A stretch of 64,000 nucleotides of DNA, from NCBI RefSeq assembly GCF_031180965.1, contig NZ_JAPSLH010000005.1:1-64000 (forward strand), given 5' to 3'. The notes beneath the pieces were generated by a model. It did no database searches. It was not told where the DNA came from and saw only the letters and a program-made list of their open reading frames with translations. The position numbers were made by a program, and so were the translations under genes. Origin of the DNA: Chelativorans sp. Lineage in GTDB: Bacteria; Pseudomonadota; Alphaproteobacteria; Rhizobiales; Rhizobiaceae. Below are positions 8,769 to 17,064 of the stretch, one piece after another (within the stretch, counting starts at the first letter, position 1; each line of letters starts with the position of its first letter).

Positions 8769-10898
8769 TCAGCCGATCACGAAAAGCGCGTCGAGCGCGG
8801 CCGCTCCCTCGCCTTCGGCGTGGACGATGAGCGGGTTGATGTCGACCTCGGCGATCTGTGGATTGGCCCGCATCAGCGCGCCGAGCTTCACGACCACATC
8901 GGCGATCGCCTCGAGGTCGCGTGCCTTCTGCCCGCGGAACGGCCCCAGAAGCGTTGCCGCCTTGAGCTTGCCGATCTCGGCAATGGCCCGTTTGCGGCTG
9001 ATGTCGGCGGGAAGCAGGCGGACATCCGCCAGCGCCTCGATCCAGACGCCGCCGAGGCCGACCAGCACGACCGGTCCCCATTGCGGGTCCCGCTTGGCGC
9101 CGACGACCATCTCCAGGCCTGGCTTTGCCATCTGCTCCACCAGCACACCTTCGAGCGCCAGGCCGCGACGCGCTTTGGCGATGCCCGCATGGAGCCTGTC
9201 CCAGGCCTGCCGGAGCTTTGCCTCGTCTGCTATCCCGACGATCACTCCGCCCACGTCACTCTTGTGCGCCAGTTCGGCGGCCTGCGCCTTGAGGACGATC
9301 GGATAACCGACGCGGGCGGCGACGGACGCCGCCTCATCCACAGAGCGGGCAAGCCCGCCCTCGGGCGTGGCGATACCGAGATCGCGCAGGATACCTTTGC
9401 CGATATGCTCGGAAACCGTGCCCTTGGCCGCTGGCACGTTCTGATAGGGCGCGCCTTCCGGCGCTCGGTCCACGGCGGCCGCCAGCGCATCGGCATAGCC
9501 CGCGATTGCGGCCATGGCCCGCATGGCCCGCTCCGGCGAACGGAAGAAGGGTATGCGGCTCTCGCGCACCGCCTTCATGAAGTCGGGATCGAGAGGGTAC
9601 TCGTCGCCGACAATGCAGAGGATCACCGGCTTTTCCGCCGTCTCCGCCACCGGCAGGATGGCGTCCGATTTTGCGACCTGCATCTTTGGCGATCCGCCGG
9701 CATGGGCGAGAAGCACGAGGCCCACATTGGGGTCCTTCAAGATTGCCGCCGTGGAGGTGCCGAAGATACCGGGATTGGCGAAGCCGGTGGTGCCGATATC
9801 GAAGGGGTTGTCCACATGCACATAAGGAGGCACCAGCCCCTGCAGCTCCGCATGCACCTCCGGTGAAAGCTCCGCGATCGGCAGCCCGATGCGCTCGCAG
9901 AAATCGAAGCACAGGCCGCGGATCGCCCCGGAATTGGTGACGATCCCGGCCTGGCCCGGAACGGGCTTCGGGTAGCGCGCGAGGATCGCCAAGACGTCGA
10001 ACAGTTCGTCGGTGGTCTCGACCAGCACGACGGCTTCGTTGCGCGCGGCCGTCTGCATCACCGCATGGTCGCCCGCAAGCGCACCGGTGTGAGACTGGGC
10101 CGCCTTCTTGCCGCGCTCGCTGGAGCCGGGATGGAGCATCACGATGGGCTTGCCGAGATCGCGCGCGCGGCGGGCGACGCGCAGGAACTTCTGCGGATCG
10201 CGGATCTGCTCGACATAGACCGCGACGACCGCGTTGTCGGGGTCCTCGATCAGGTACTCGACGAAATCCTCCGCGCGCAGCACGGCCTCGTTGCCCGTGG
10301 CGATCACCTGAGAGACCGAGAGCTCGCGCGCATGCATTGCAAAGCGGATATTGGCGGCCGTGGCGCCGCTCTGGGCGACAATGGCGATGCGCCCGGGCCT
10401 GCCCGCCTCGCGCAGGTCGACGGGCTCGAAGGTGAGCGGGATGCCCTCGACATAATTGGTGTAGCCCATACAATTGGGTCCGAGCAGCGCAATTCCAGCC
10501 TCGCGGCAGATCGCGGCAAGCTCGTCCTGCTTCTTGCGTCCCTCGTCGCCCGCCTCGGCAAAGCCCGACGTATAGACGATGATGCTGCCGACCCCCCGGT
10601 CGATCGCCGCCAGCACGGATTCGCGGATGGCCGGCTGCGGCACGATCAGGATGATCGTGTCGATCCCATGCGGCAGGTCGGCAATGGACTTCACGCAAGG
10701 GCGACCGCGGATCTCCTCGCGCGAGCGGCTGACGAGGTGGATCTCGCCGCGATAGCCGAACAGTTCGAGATTGGCGAGCACGCCGCCGCCGATGGAAGTC
10801 GGCTCCGGCTGCGCGCCCACAATGGCGACCGAGCGCGGCCGCAGCAGGCGGTCGAGATCGAAGCGGGTCTGCGCAGGCGGACGCGGCCCCTCAGCCAC
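8769..10898 (-). CDS. ferA: feruloyl-CoA synthetase, NDP-forming acyl-CoA synthetase type (FerA-like)
   Basis: A 709-residue one-chain NDP-forming acyl-CoA synthetase that would activate the hydroxycinnamic acid with CoA and ATP. The N-terminal CoA-binding Rossmann domain starts at RPRSVAIVGAQPEP. The middle part has GPNCMGYTN and the phospho-histidine loop AQSHTGALAG. The C-terminal ATP-grasp domain has YPIVLKAQAAELAHKSDVGG. I start it at a GTG with the site GGAGGGG, overlapping the upstream hydratase-lyase stop by 8 bases, which indicates translational coupling; an in-frame start 21 codons earlier would lie inside that gene. Ferulate degradation in Sphingobium SYK-6 uses this synthetase class rather than the AMP-forming type. 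The precise acid is inferred from the flanking lyase genes. Confidence 0.85.
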   Translation of the reverse strand: MAEGPRPPAQTRFDLDRLLRPRSVAIVGAQPEPTSIGGGVLANLELFGYRGEIHLVSRSREEIRGRPCVKSIADLPHGIDTIILIVPQPAIRESVLAAIDRGVGSIIVYTSGFAEAGDEGRKKQDELAAICREAGIALLGPNCMGYTNYVEGIPLTFEPVDLREAGRPGRIAIVAQSGATAANIRFAMHARELSVSQVIATGNEAVLRAEDFVEYLIEDPDNAVVAVYVEQIRDPQKFLRVARRARDLGKPIVMLHPGSSERGKKAAQSHTGALAGDHAVMQTAARNEAVVLVETTDELFDVLAILARYPKPVPGQAGIVTNSGAIRGLCFDFCERIGLPIAELSPEVHAELQGLVPPYVHVDNPFDIGTTGFANPGIFGTSTAAILKDPNVGLVLLAHAGGSPKMQVAKSDAILPVAETAEKPVILCIVGDEYPLDPDFMKAVRESRIPFFRSPERAMRAMAAIAGYADALAAAVDRAPEGAPYQNVPAAKGTVSEHIGKGILRDLGIATPEGGLARSVDEAASVAARVGYPIVLKAQAAELAHKSDVGGVIVGIADEAKLRQAWDRLHAGIAKARRGLALEGVLVEQMAKPGLEMVVGAKRDPQWGPVVLVGLGGVWIEALADVRLLPADISRKRAIAEIGKLKAATLLGPFRGQKARDLEAIADVVVKLGALMRANPQIAEVDINPLIVHAEGEGAAALDALFVIG

Positions 10899-11739
10899 GG
10901 CGATACCCCTCCAGTCCCGGACGGAAGGATTTTTCGTCCAGGAATTGCGACATGCCGACATTGCGCCCGTTTTCCGGGTCGCGGAATTCCGTTTGGTCCG
11001 ACTTCGCCATGAGATATTCTGCCGCCTGGTCCCAGCTAAGGTCGGCGGTGAAGCGGCAAGCGGTCTTGGCCTGGCGCAACACGAAGGGGTTTTTGCCCAT
11101 CAAGGTTTTGGCGAGCTCGCGCGTCGCCTCCCGAAGGTCGTCGCGCGGCACGGCCTTGTTCACCAGCTTCAACTCGGCAGCCTTGCGCCCGTCGAAGGTC
11201 TCGCCTGTCATGATGTAGTACATGGCGTCGCGGAAGCTCATCACCTGAAGCACCGCTTTGGTGACGACGCCTGCCGGGATGATGCCCCAATTGATCTCCG
11301 ACAAGCCAAAGGTGGCGTCCTCCGCCGCGACGGCGAGATCGGAGCCCACGAGGAACTGGAAGGCGCCGCCGAAGCACCAGCCGTTGACCATGGAGATGGT
11401 GGGCTTGGGATAGTACATCATCCGCCGCCATTGCCAGGCGGCATTGGCGCGGAAGAGCCGCTCGCGCTGGATCGGCGGCACCCCGTCCTGGGCGCGGAAG
11501 TACTCCTTGAGGTCCATGCCGGCCGAGAAGGAATCGCCCGAGCCGGTGACCACCATCACCTTGCAGCGCTCGTCCTCCTCCAGCGCGTCCATGATCGCGT
11601 TCATTTCCCAGACGATCCCGGGATTGATCGCATTGCGGCGCTGCGGGCGATTGAGCGAGACCCAGGCGATGCCGTCCTCGAATTCGACGCTGACATTCTC
11701 GCCCCATGGCGAAGGCTTGGACGCGTTCTCTTGCTGCAT
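10891..11739 (-). CDS. ferB2: p-hydroxycinnamoyl-CoA hydratase-lyase paralogue, copy 2
   Basis: A 282-residue crotonase-fold enzyme, closely similar to the copy four kilobases downstream and to the Pseudomonas feruloyl-CoA hydratase-lyase. It has SAGMDLKEYF, MVNGWCFGGAF and FGLSEINWG with catalytic Glu148. The ATG at 11739 has a good site (GGGAGA); the open frame extends 30 codons upstream without one. Compared with copy 1, the segment after the oxyanion-hole glycine reads AFQFL rather than AFTPL, and the position matching Tyr239 of the Pseudomonas enzyme is Met244. The two copies therefore differ exactly where the aromatic ring should bind. It is the first gene of the operon and overlaps the synthetase gene by 8 bases. 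Confidence 0.87.
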   Translation of the reverse strand: MQQENASKPSPWGENVSVEFEDGIAWVSLNRPQRRNAINPGIVWEMNAIMDALEEDERCKVMVVTGSGDSFSAGMDLKEYFRAQDGVPPIQRERLFRANAAWQWRRMMYYPKPTISMVNGWCFGGAFQFLVGSDLAVAAEDATFGLSEINWGIIPAGVVTKAVLQVMSFRDAMYYIMTGETFDGRKAAELKLVNKAVPRDDLREATRELAKTLMGKNPFVLRQAKTACRFTADLSWDQAAEYLMAKSDQTEFRDPENGRNVGMSQFLDEKSFRPGLEGYRRG

Positions 11740-11761
11740 GGTCGTCTCCCGATTTCCGTCA

Positions 11762-11790
11762 CGCGTATCAGGGAGCCATATATATGTCAA
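11762..11790 (-). promoter_or_regulatory. candidate sigma-70 promoter of the hydroxycinnamate operon with an overlapping palindrome
   Basis: On the minus strand TTGACA (11790-11785) is followed after 17 bases by TACGCG, a weak -10, then by the first gene about 20 bases on. The -35 overlaps GTCAGGTTGAC, a 4-3-4 inverted repeat (11786-11796), which could be a repressor or activator site. Confidence 0.4.
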
Positions 11791-11825
11791 CCTGACGAGC
11801 TGCTCCGGCGTAGGTGAACGAGCCA

Positions 11826-12620
11826 TCACGAGACACGCGCGATCTCCTCATAGAGTGCCTGAAGGCCGCGCCGATCGGTCACGCCAAGCTTGTGGTAGGC
11901 GCGCTGCCGGTATGTAACGATGCTGCTCAAGGCGAGCCCCACTTCCTGGGAAATCTCTTTTTGTGTGCGGCCCACCAGCAGCCCTGCGGATATCTCGGCC
12001 TCGCGGCGGCTCAGGGAAAACCCCGCCTCGAGCAGCTGCCTCGCCACGTCCTTCAACGGCGGGTGAAGCCGTGCCGGCATGCCGCCATCCGCGAGCGAGA
12101 CGTGCTTGGCGAGTGCCGCCATCAGCAGGGGGGAGGCAGCTTCCAAGCGGGACACTTGCTCCTCGGTGAAGGGGCCGCTCTGCCGGGCGCGGTAGGCGCT
12201 TGCGAACAGGCGCGGCACGCCCACGCTGTAGACGGTAAGCCGCTCCAGCACCTGGGCGCGCTCATAGCAGGCGCGCCGGTACTCCGGGTCGGTGACGCCG
12301 TTCCAGGCCTGCCGCACCACATGCACCGTGCTCCGTCCGAGCTCGGCAGCAAGCATTCGTCGGGTGATCCTGTCGCGCTGCCAATAGCGCTGCGCATAGT
12401 CCAGGGAGGCCGTTTCGGCGAAATCCGGGATGTTCGGGTGGGTGCCGCCGGAAAACAGGTACCGCAGCTTTCCGTCATGGGCGACCTGGAAGGCCGAGCA
12501 GAGGTCGTTCCCCGTTAGATGCTGCAAGCTGAGCTGAAAGCGGCTGGGGAAAGCAGGACCGCCGGCCGATAGGACAAGATCGGAGAGAGCCCCGATGGTG
12601 GCGTGGTCAAGCTCGCACAT
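11826..12620 (-). CDS. LuxR-family transcriptional regulator
   Basis: A 264-residue regulator with a C-terminal LuxR/FixJ-type helix-turn-helix. The DNA-binding region runs LSRREAEISAGLLVGRTQKEISQEVGL followed by SIVTYRQRAYHKLGV, near residues 198-245. The N-terminal 190 residues show no domain I can name and no receiver-domain Asp motif, so it is probably a one-component sensor. I chose the ATG giving MCELDHATIG; the frame extends 21 codons further without a clear ribosome site. It ends just upstream of the hydroxycinnamate operon promoter and is divergent from a VOC-fold gene, making it a candidate regulator of one or both. Confidence 0.8.
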   Translation of the reverse strand: MCELDHATIGALSDLVLSAGGPAFPSRFQLSLQHLTGNDLCSAFQVAHDGKLRYLFSGGTHPNIPDFAETASLDYAQRYWQRDRITRRMLAAELGRSTVHVVRQAWNGVTDPEYRRACYERAQVLERLTVYSVGVPRLFASAYRARQSGPFTEEQVSRLEAASPLLMAALAKHVSLADGGMPARLHPPLKDVARQLLEAGFSLSRREAEISAGLLVGRTQKEISQEVGLALSSIVTYRQRAYHKLGVTDRRGLQALYEEIARVS

Positions 12621-12662
12621 GGCGCTGACTCTGGGGCTGGATGCTGACGCCCGTGATGCTCT

Positions 12663-12730
12663 GTCCCCCCGATGAGGGGACAAGGCGGCGGGACCGATTG
12701 GCTATCATTCCCATCATCAGCAAGAATGAT
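12663..12730. promoter_or_regulatory. inverted repeats in the luxR-type / VOC divergent promoter region
   Basis: Two inverted repeats lie between the divergent genes: GTCCCC-N7-GGGGAC (12663-12681) and ATCATTC-N13-GAATGAT (12704-12730). The second reaches to within 17 bases of the VOC gene start. LuxR-type regulators usually bind such dyads, so these are operator candidates; no binding is shown. Confidence 0.45.
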
Positions 12731-12747
12731 GTGATGGAGGAATTGCC

Positions 12748-13284
12748 ATGGTTCCCGCGCCAAAGATCAAGGGCCTGTACCACTTCTCGTATCCCTGCCG
12801 GGACGGCGAGGAGACGCGGAAATTCTACGAGGACCTGCTGGGCCTGCCGCTGGTCAACTGCATGACGTCCGATCGTGTGCCGAGCACGGGCGAGGAAAAG
12901 CCCTACGCCCACTTCTTCTTCGAGATGGCGGACGGCTCCTATATGGCCTTCTTCGATCTCGGCGAGAACGTCATGCCGCTGCCCTCGCCCAATACGCCCA
13001 ACTGGGTGCAGCATTTTGCGATGGAAGTGGGTTCGGTCGAGGAGGTGCTTCAAATGAAGCAGCGGCTGAATGAAGCCGGCGTGAAGACGACGGATGTCAT
13101 CGATCACGAATTCATCAACTCGATCTACTTCTTTGACCCGAATGGCCTGCGGCTCGAGATCACGGCCCGCACCGAGGAGCCCGGCTATCTGGAGAAGGCG
13201 AAGGCTGAGGCCCACGAGCAGATGAACGCCTGGACCGGGAAGAAGGCCGATATGTTGGCGCGCAAAGGCGCCAACGCGGCATAA
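12748..13284 (+). CDS. VOC-superfamily protein (glyoxalase/extradiol-dioxygenase fold)
   Basis: A 178-residue vicinal-oxygen-chelate fold protein. It opens with the typical KIKGLYHFSYPCRDGEETRKFYEDLLGLPLV repeat, spelled over residues 6-36 with a candidate metal ligand His12. The second module has WVQHFAMEV and ends at DPNGLRLEITAR with candidate ligand Glu near residue 139. Such proteins include lactoylglutathione lyases, extradiol dioxygenases and isomerases, and the residues do not decide which. The ribosome site GGAGGAATTGCC is strong. The gene is divergent from a LuxR-type regulator at the edge of the aromatic-acid operon, and a terminator hairpin follows, so it appears to be a single-gene transcript. 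Confidence 0.82.
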   Translation: MVPAPKIKGLYHFSYPCRDGEETRKFYEDLLGLPLVNCMTSDRVPSTGEEKPYAHFFFEMADGSYMAFFDLGENVMPLPSPNTPNWVQHFAMEVGSVEEVLQMKQRLNEAGVKTTDVIDHEFINSIYFFDPNGLRLEITARTEEPGYLEKAKAEAHEQMNAWTGKKADMLARKGANAA

Positions 13285-13308
13285 GTTCAGCGCACTATTC
13301 TTTATTGA

Positions 13309-13338
13309 GGCAGCGTCGTATGTCGGCGCTGCCTTTTT
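13309..13338 (+). terminator. rho-independent terminator after the VOC gene
   Basis: Stem GGCAGCG / CGCTGCC with an 11-base loop, followed by five T residues, 25 bases past the stop codon. Confidence 0.75.
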
Positions 13339-13416
13339 GCTGCAGTGGGGAAAGCTCGGGCCAGTTCGCGAAGGCGCTCCTATTGTTGGGGTTGGACCGG
13401 GCAGAGCCATATCAAG

Positions 13417-14643
13417 TCAATCCACCAGCAACCTCTGCTCCCGGCTCCAGCCGATCACCTTGCCGATGCAGGTTTTCAGCAGTTCCGGCTGGCCCAGATA
13501 GTAGTGGGTCGCGTGCGGGATCGTGAGGTATTCCTTGTTTGGCGTCGCGAGCGCCGCCGCGATGATGCGGTTATGCGTTGCAGGCACCGCCTCGTCGGCA
13601 TTGTTCTCGATCTGCAGCACCGGCGTTTTGCGGATAAGCGCCGCATTCTTCGGCCCCTTGGCGTTGGAAAGGTCATAGCTCCACTGACTGAGCCATGATC
13701 GGAGGGTTGAGAAGCGGGCGAGCCCGACCGGCCCCACATTCACCGTGCGCGGGTCGCCCATATAGCTGATGCCGGGCTTGCGGTCGTTCGCATCGATCGC
13801 AGTGTCGAACCAGCGCACGTCGCACATAGTGCGATGGACCACGAAAGCGCGCTCCTGCTCGTATGAGCCGCGCCGGCGCAGCTCCGCCAGCATGTCGAGG
13901 CACCAGTTGGTGATCTTCCGGTTGCGTGCGATCTGTGCCGCTCGGAAGCGCGCCACGAACTCGGGCGCATAGGGCGGCTGCGCAGGGCACTCGGTCGAAT
14001 AGATGTCGAGCTCGGGGTCGCGGATATCCGGGTTGAGCTCATCGAGTACGGAAGGGTCGAGCCACTCGGTTAGCGTCTCAGCGCGCGACAGATGCGCGGC
14101 GATGAAGATCACGCCATCCGCGGGTTTCAGGCTGGCCTCCACAAGATTCGCCTCGTCGCCGGCGGGCGTGTGCGTGATGGTGGGGCTCTCCGCTTGCGCC
14201 TGGTAGAAGAGCGAGAGCGAGCCGCCGCCCGACCAGCCGACAAGCACCACGCGCTCATATTTCAGCTCCTCCCGCGCGTAATCGATCCATTTGCCGAGAT
14301 CGATCGCGACCTTCTCCATGATCAGCGCACTGTCGTTCTTGGGGTAGCGGCTCTGGGCGCAGAGCACATGCAGCCCAGCGTCGGCAAGGGCCGTCGGCAT
14401 CGGCAGGAGGTGCAGCGTCGATGTCGGATGCATGAAGACATAGACGGTCGAGGAGGGCGCGGCACCCCGCAGCAACTGCCCCTCCAGGTTTACCTTCCCG
14501 GAATTTCCTGCAAAGCCGTAGGTTTCGGCATAGCGCGCCGTATCCGGAAACGAGATGATCAGCGGTATCCGCTGCCACTCGGTCTTGTTCGTCGCAAGCA
14601 CCTGTGCGTCACTCCAACTGGTTGGCGCGGTCCACTTCTTCAA
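13417..14643 (-). CDS. alpha/beta-hydrolase family protein
   Basis: A 408-residue alpha/beta hydrolase. The nucleophile elbow reads GWSGGGS (near residue 140). A catalytic His is likely in PHATHYYLGQPE near the C-terminus, and an acid is plausible around IENNADEAVP. There is no ATG in the first 70 codons after the preceding gene. I therefore start it at a TTG whose bases overlap the TGA stop of the IclR gene (TTGA), which implies translational coupling; the first residues read KKWTAPTSWSD. It is the last gene of a monooxygenase-regulator-hydrolase operon and may hydrolyse an ester, a ring-cleavage product or a similar aromatic-pathway intermediate. The substrate is unknown. Confidence 0.8.
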   Translation of the reverse strand: MKKWTAPTSWSDAQVLATNKTEWQRIPLIISFPDTARYAETYGFAGNSGKVNLEGQLLRGAAPSSTVYVFMHPTSTLHLLPMPTALADAGLHVLCAQSRYPKNDSALIMEKVAIDLGKWIDYAREELKYERVVLVGWSGGGSLSLFYQAQAESPTITHTPAGDEANLVEASLKPADGVIFIAAHLSRAETLTEWLDPSVLDELNPDIRDPELDIYSTECPAQPPYAPEFVARFRAAQIARNRKITNWCLDMLAELRRRGSYEQERAFVVHRTMCDVRWFDTAIDANDRKPGISYMGDPRTVNVGPVGLARFSTLRSWLSQWSYDLSNAKGPKNAALIRKTPVLQIENNADEAVPATHNRIIAAALATPNKEYLTIPHATHYYLGQPELLKTCIGKVIGWSREQRLLVD

Positions 14644-15425
14644 GCCGCATCGGCGCCGTGGGCGAGCTTGCGCGAGATTTGCTCGGCCGCCTGACGGGTC
14701 TGCATGGCCGCCGCGCCCTGTGGATCGAGATTGATTTCGTTCTTCATGCCGAGAAGCGTGATCGTGGCCGCGATCTCGCTGGCGAAGTCGAAGATGGGCG
14801 AGCAGATCGAGGCAAAGCCGGCATTGAGCTGGCTGTCGGAAAAGGCGAGCCGGCGCTGGCGGATCAGCGGCAGGCTTTCCTCCGCCCGCTGCCGCAGGAC
14901 CGGGTCGACCGGCTTCTCGCGCTCCAGCACATGTTCGACCGCGGCCTGGGACTTGTAGGCGAGGAACACCCGGCCTGTGGCCGCCTGGTAGAGTGGCAGC
15001 ACATAGCCGACACGGATGGAGACGAGCACCTCCACGGTGCTGTCGACTTTCGAGATGATGACCGGTCCGCGGTTGCCCCACACGGAGAGGAAGACGAGCA
15101 GGCCCGTGGCGGACTGGAGTTCGTCCATGACGGGACGGGCAAGCTGGACCACGTCGAGCTGGCGCAATGCCGCAGCGCCGAGCTGCAGCGCATAGGGGCC
15201 GAGACCATAGCGCATCGTCGCCGGATCCTGCTCGACGAGACCGAGCCGGGCAAAGCTGACCATATAGAGATGCGCCTTGCTGGCGGGCATTTCCGCAAGT
15301 TCGGCGATCATGCCGAGCGGCAGCTTGCCGCTGGCGCGCTCCAGCACGCGGATCAGGCGGAAGCCGACATCGATCGACTGGATGTGCCGCTGCGTGCGGG
15401 TGCGCTCCTCGACCGCCTTATCCAT
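14640..15425 (-). CDS. IclR-family transcriptional regulator
   Basis: A 261-residue IclR-type regulator: an N-terminal winged helix (HIQSIDVGFRLIRVLERA, then IAELAEMPASKAHLYMVSF) and a C-terminal effector domain with YQAATGRVFLAY. IclR proteins bind small acids and control aromatic or carboxylic acid genes. The start ATGGATAA overlaps the last bases of the monooxygenase gene upstream by 8 bases, and its stop overlaps the hydrolase start. It is thus translated within the operon it probably controls. The longer upstream frame is antisense-type noise, because it overlaps the monooxygenase gene in another frame. Confidence 0.9.
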   Translation of the reverse strand: MDKAVEERTRTQRHIQSIDVGFRLIRVLERASGKLPLGMIAELAEMPASKAHLYMVSFARLGLVEQDPATMRYGLGPYALQLGAAALRQLDVVQLARPVMDELQSATGLLVFLSVWGNRGPVIISKVDSTVEVLVSIRVGYVLPLYQAATGRVFLAYKSQAAVEHVLEREKPVDPVLRQRAEESLPLIRQRRLAFSDSQLNAGFASICSPIFDFASEIAATITLLGMKNEINLDPQGAAAMQTRQAAEQISRKLAHGADAA

Positions 15426-16656
15426 GCGAGGCGGCGCCTGCGACGGGCGCTCCCATGCCGTTCCTGCCGCTGAGAGGCACAGTAGTGGCGTCATATGTGA
15501 ACAGCCACTCGTAGCGCTGTCGTACCTTGCTCTCCTCCCATTCCGAATTGACGTAGGCCTCTGCGAGCACGGGATCCTTGAGCGCCGGGTTGTGAAAGCG
15601 CCCGAGATTGGCTTCCGCCCCCCGTACGATGCGGGAGGTACGGTCGTTGCGCGCTCCCTCATAGGCCGCGAACGCCTCCTCATACTCGTCTCCGTGCTCG
15701 CCGAAGGCACGGCCGAGCACGAAGCCGTCCTCGATCGCCATGACAGCTCCCTGGGCCAGGAAAGGCAGGGTGGGGTGGCAGGCATCGCCAAGAAGCGTCG
15801 CGCGCCCCTTGCTCCACCGCTCCATCGGCGGCCGCAGCATGAGCGCCCACTTGTACGGCGTATCGATACTCTTGATGAGCGTATGGACGTCCTCGTGCCA
15901 GCCGGGATAATCGGAGAGGCATTCCTCGACCGTCCCCGCGACAGACCAGGATTCCACCTGCCAGTTGCTGCGCTCGACGACGGAGACATAGTTCATCAGT
16001 TCGCCGCGGCGGAGCAGATAGTGAATCACATGCCCGCCCGGTCCGATCCAGTTTGTGCCGACCGGCCGCAAGAGATGCTTCGGCAGCCTCCCGGCGGGGA
16101 TCACCCCCCGCCACGCCACGATCCCGGTGAATTTCGGCTCATCCCGGCCGAACAACGCCTCGCGGATTTTCGAATGGACCCCGTCCGCCCCAACCACCAC
16201 ATCGGTACGGGCGGCCGATCCGTCCGCGAAGCGCAGCGTCACCCCGTTCCCATCCTGCTCCATGCCGACGCACCGCTTGCCGAGCCTGATCGCGTCCGGC
16301 CTGATGCGGCGGATGCCGAGCGCCAACGCCTGATGCAGGTCGTTGCGGTGGATGGTGATGTAGGGAAAACCGTAGCGCTCAATCGACAGTGGTCCAAGAT
16401 CGAACAGCTTCCAGGTCTGGCCGGTGTTCCACAGGCGGATTTCCTTGCCGCCCGCCTCGCTGGCGACGGCCATGATCTCCTTTTCCAGACCGAGCGCGAA
16501 CAGGATGCGCGTCCCGTTCGCGCTCACCTGTACGCCAGCCCCCACTTCGCGCAGTTCCGGCGCCTGCTCGAAAACTTCGACCTCATGGCCATGGCGCAGA
16601 AGCGAAAGCGCCGCCGTCAAGCCGCCGATGCCGCCCCCTACGATGGAAATATGCAT
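15418..16656 (-). CDS. FAD-dependent monooxygenase (salicylate / 6-hydroxynicotinate hydroxylase type)
   Basis: A 412-residue class A flavoprotein hydroxylase that would hydroxylate an aromatic or heteroaromatic acid with NAD(P)H and oxygen. The N-terminal FAD-binding GxGxxG reads VGGGIGGLTAA at residues 6-16. The middle motif is VVGADGVHSKIR, and the second FAD motif is ATLLGDACHPTLPFLAQGA (GD near residue 300). The start at 16656 puts the FAD motif right at the N-terminus as in the family; an upstream extension of 19 codons is possible but lacks support. It opens an operon with an IclR regulator and a hydrolase and is divergent from a TctABC-type uptake system, so that transporter may bring in its substrate. 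Confidence 0.88.
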   Translation of the reverse strand: MHISIVGGGIGGLTAALSLLRHGHEVEVFEQAPELREVGAGVQVSANGTRILFALGLEKEIMAVASEAGGKEIRLWNTGQTWKLFDLGPLSIERYGFPYITIHRNDLHQALALGIRRIRPDAIRLGKRCVGMEQDGNGVTLRFADGSAARTDVVVGADGVHSKIREALFGRDEPKFTGIVAWRGVIPAGRLPKHLLRPVGTNWIGPGGHVIHYLLRRGELMNYVSVVERSNWQVESWSVAGTVEECLSDYPGWHEDVHTLIKSIDTPYKWALMLRPPMERWSKGRATLLGDACHPTLPFLAQGAVMAIEDGFVLGRAFGEHGDEYEEAFAAYEGARNDRTSRIVRGAEANLGRFHNPALKDPVLAEAYVNSEWEESKVRQRYEWLFTYDATTVPLSGRNGMGAPVAGAASHG

Positions 16657-16683
16657 GCCGCCGCCTCTGCTGAGATTGGCTGG

Positions 16684-16713
16684 ATAATCGATCCGTCTAA
16701 GCGCCAGTGTCAA
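16684..16713 (-). promoter_or_regulatory. candidate promoter of the monooxygenase operon
   Basis: Minus-strand TTGACA (16713-16708), an 18-base spacer and GATTAT (16689-16684), about 28 bases upstream of the monooxygenase ATG. Confidence 0.45.
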
Positions 16714-16831
16714 CCATTTTTCGATATCGTATAATTCCGTTTGCTAAAAACCAATTTTCGCGCAATCCTAGGCGGGCGTCTTTTCCGTTGGGCATCGCAA
16801 CTGATGCGGCGCCAGGGCAAGCAGGGATGCA

Positions 16832-16860
16832 TTGACTTTTGATATCCGGTGCCCTGATAT
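16832..16860 (+). promoter_or_regulatory. candidate promoter of the tripartite transporter operon
   Basis: TTGACT (16832-16837), a 17-base spacer and TGATAT (16855-16860). It leaves a leader of roughly 195 bases before the TctB gene. Confidence 0.42.
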
Positions 16861-17064
16861 TAGGCAACCGAAGGAAATGCGGGTGAAGGCCGGACGAGCT
16901 TCGAAAGGGGAGGAGCGCCAGAGCGGAATAGGCAGGAGCGCACCCATGATTCAATTTCATCAAATCGGGTTGCGTGAAGTTGAACCGCGGGGACGGCACA
17001 ACGGAAGCTGAATAGGGGGTGCGCTGCTGGCGCCGGCGCGAGAAGAAAGATTCGGGAGGAACCG

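Larger units (their letters stand above)
16657..17064. other. 408-base divergent intergenic region
   Basis: This gap separates the monooxygenase operon (left) from the tripartite transporter operon (right). It holds a promoter candidate for each direction, annotated separately, and an 8-base palindrome CGATATCG at 16722-16729 near the leftward -35, which could be an IclR site. No convincing small gene or structured RNA is visible. Confidence 0.5.
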
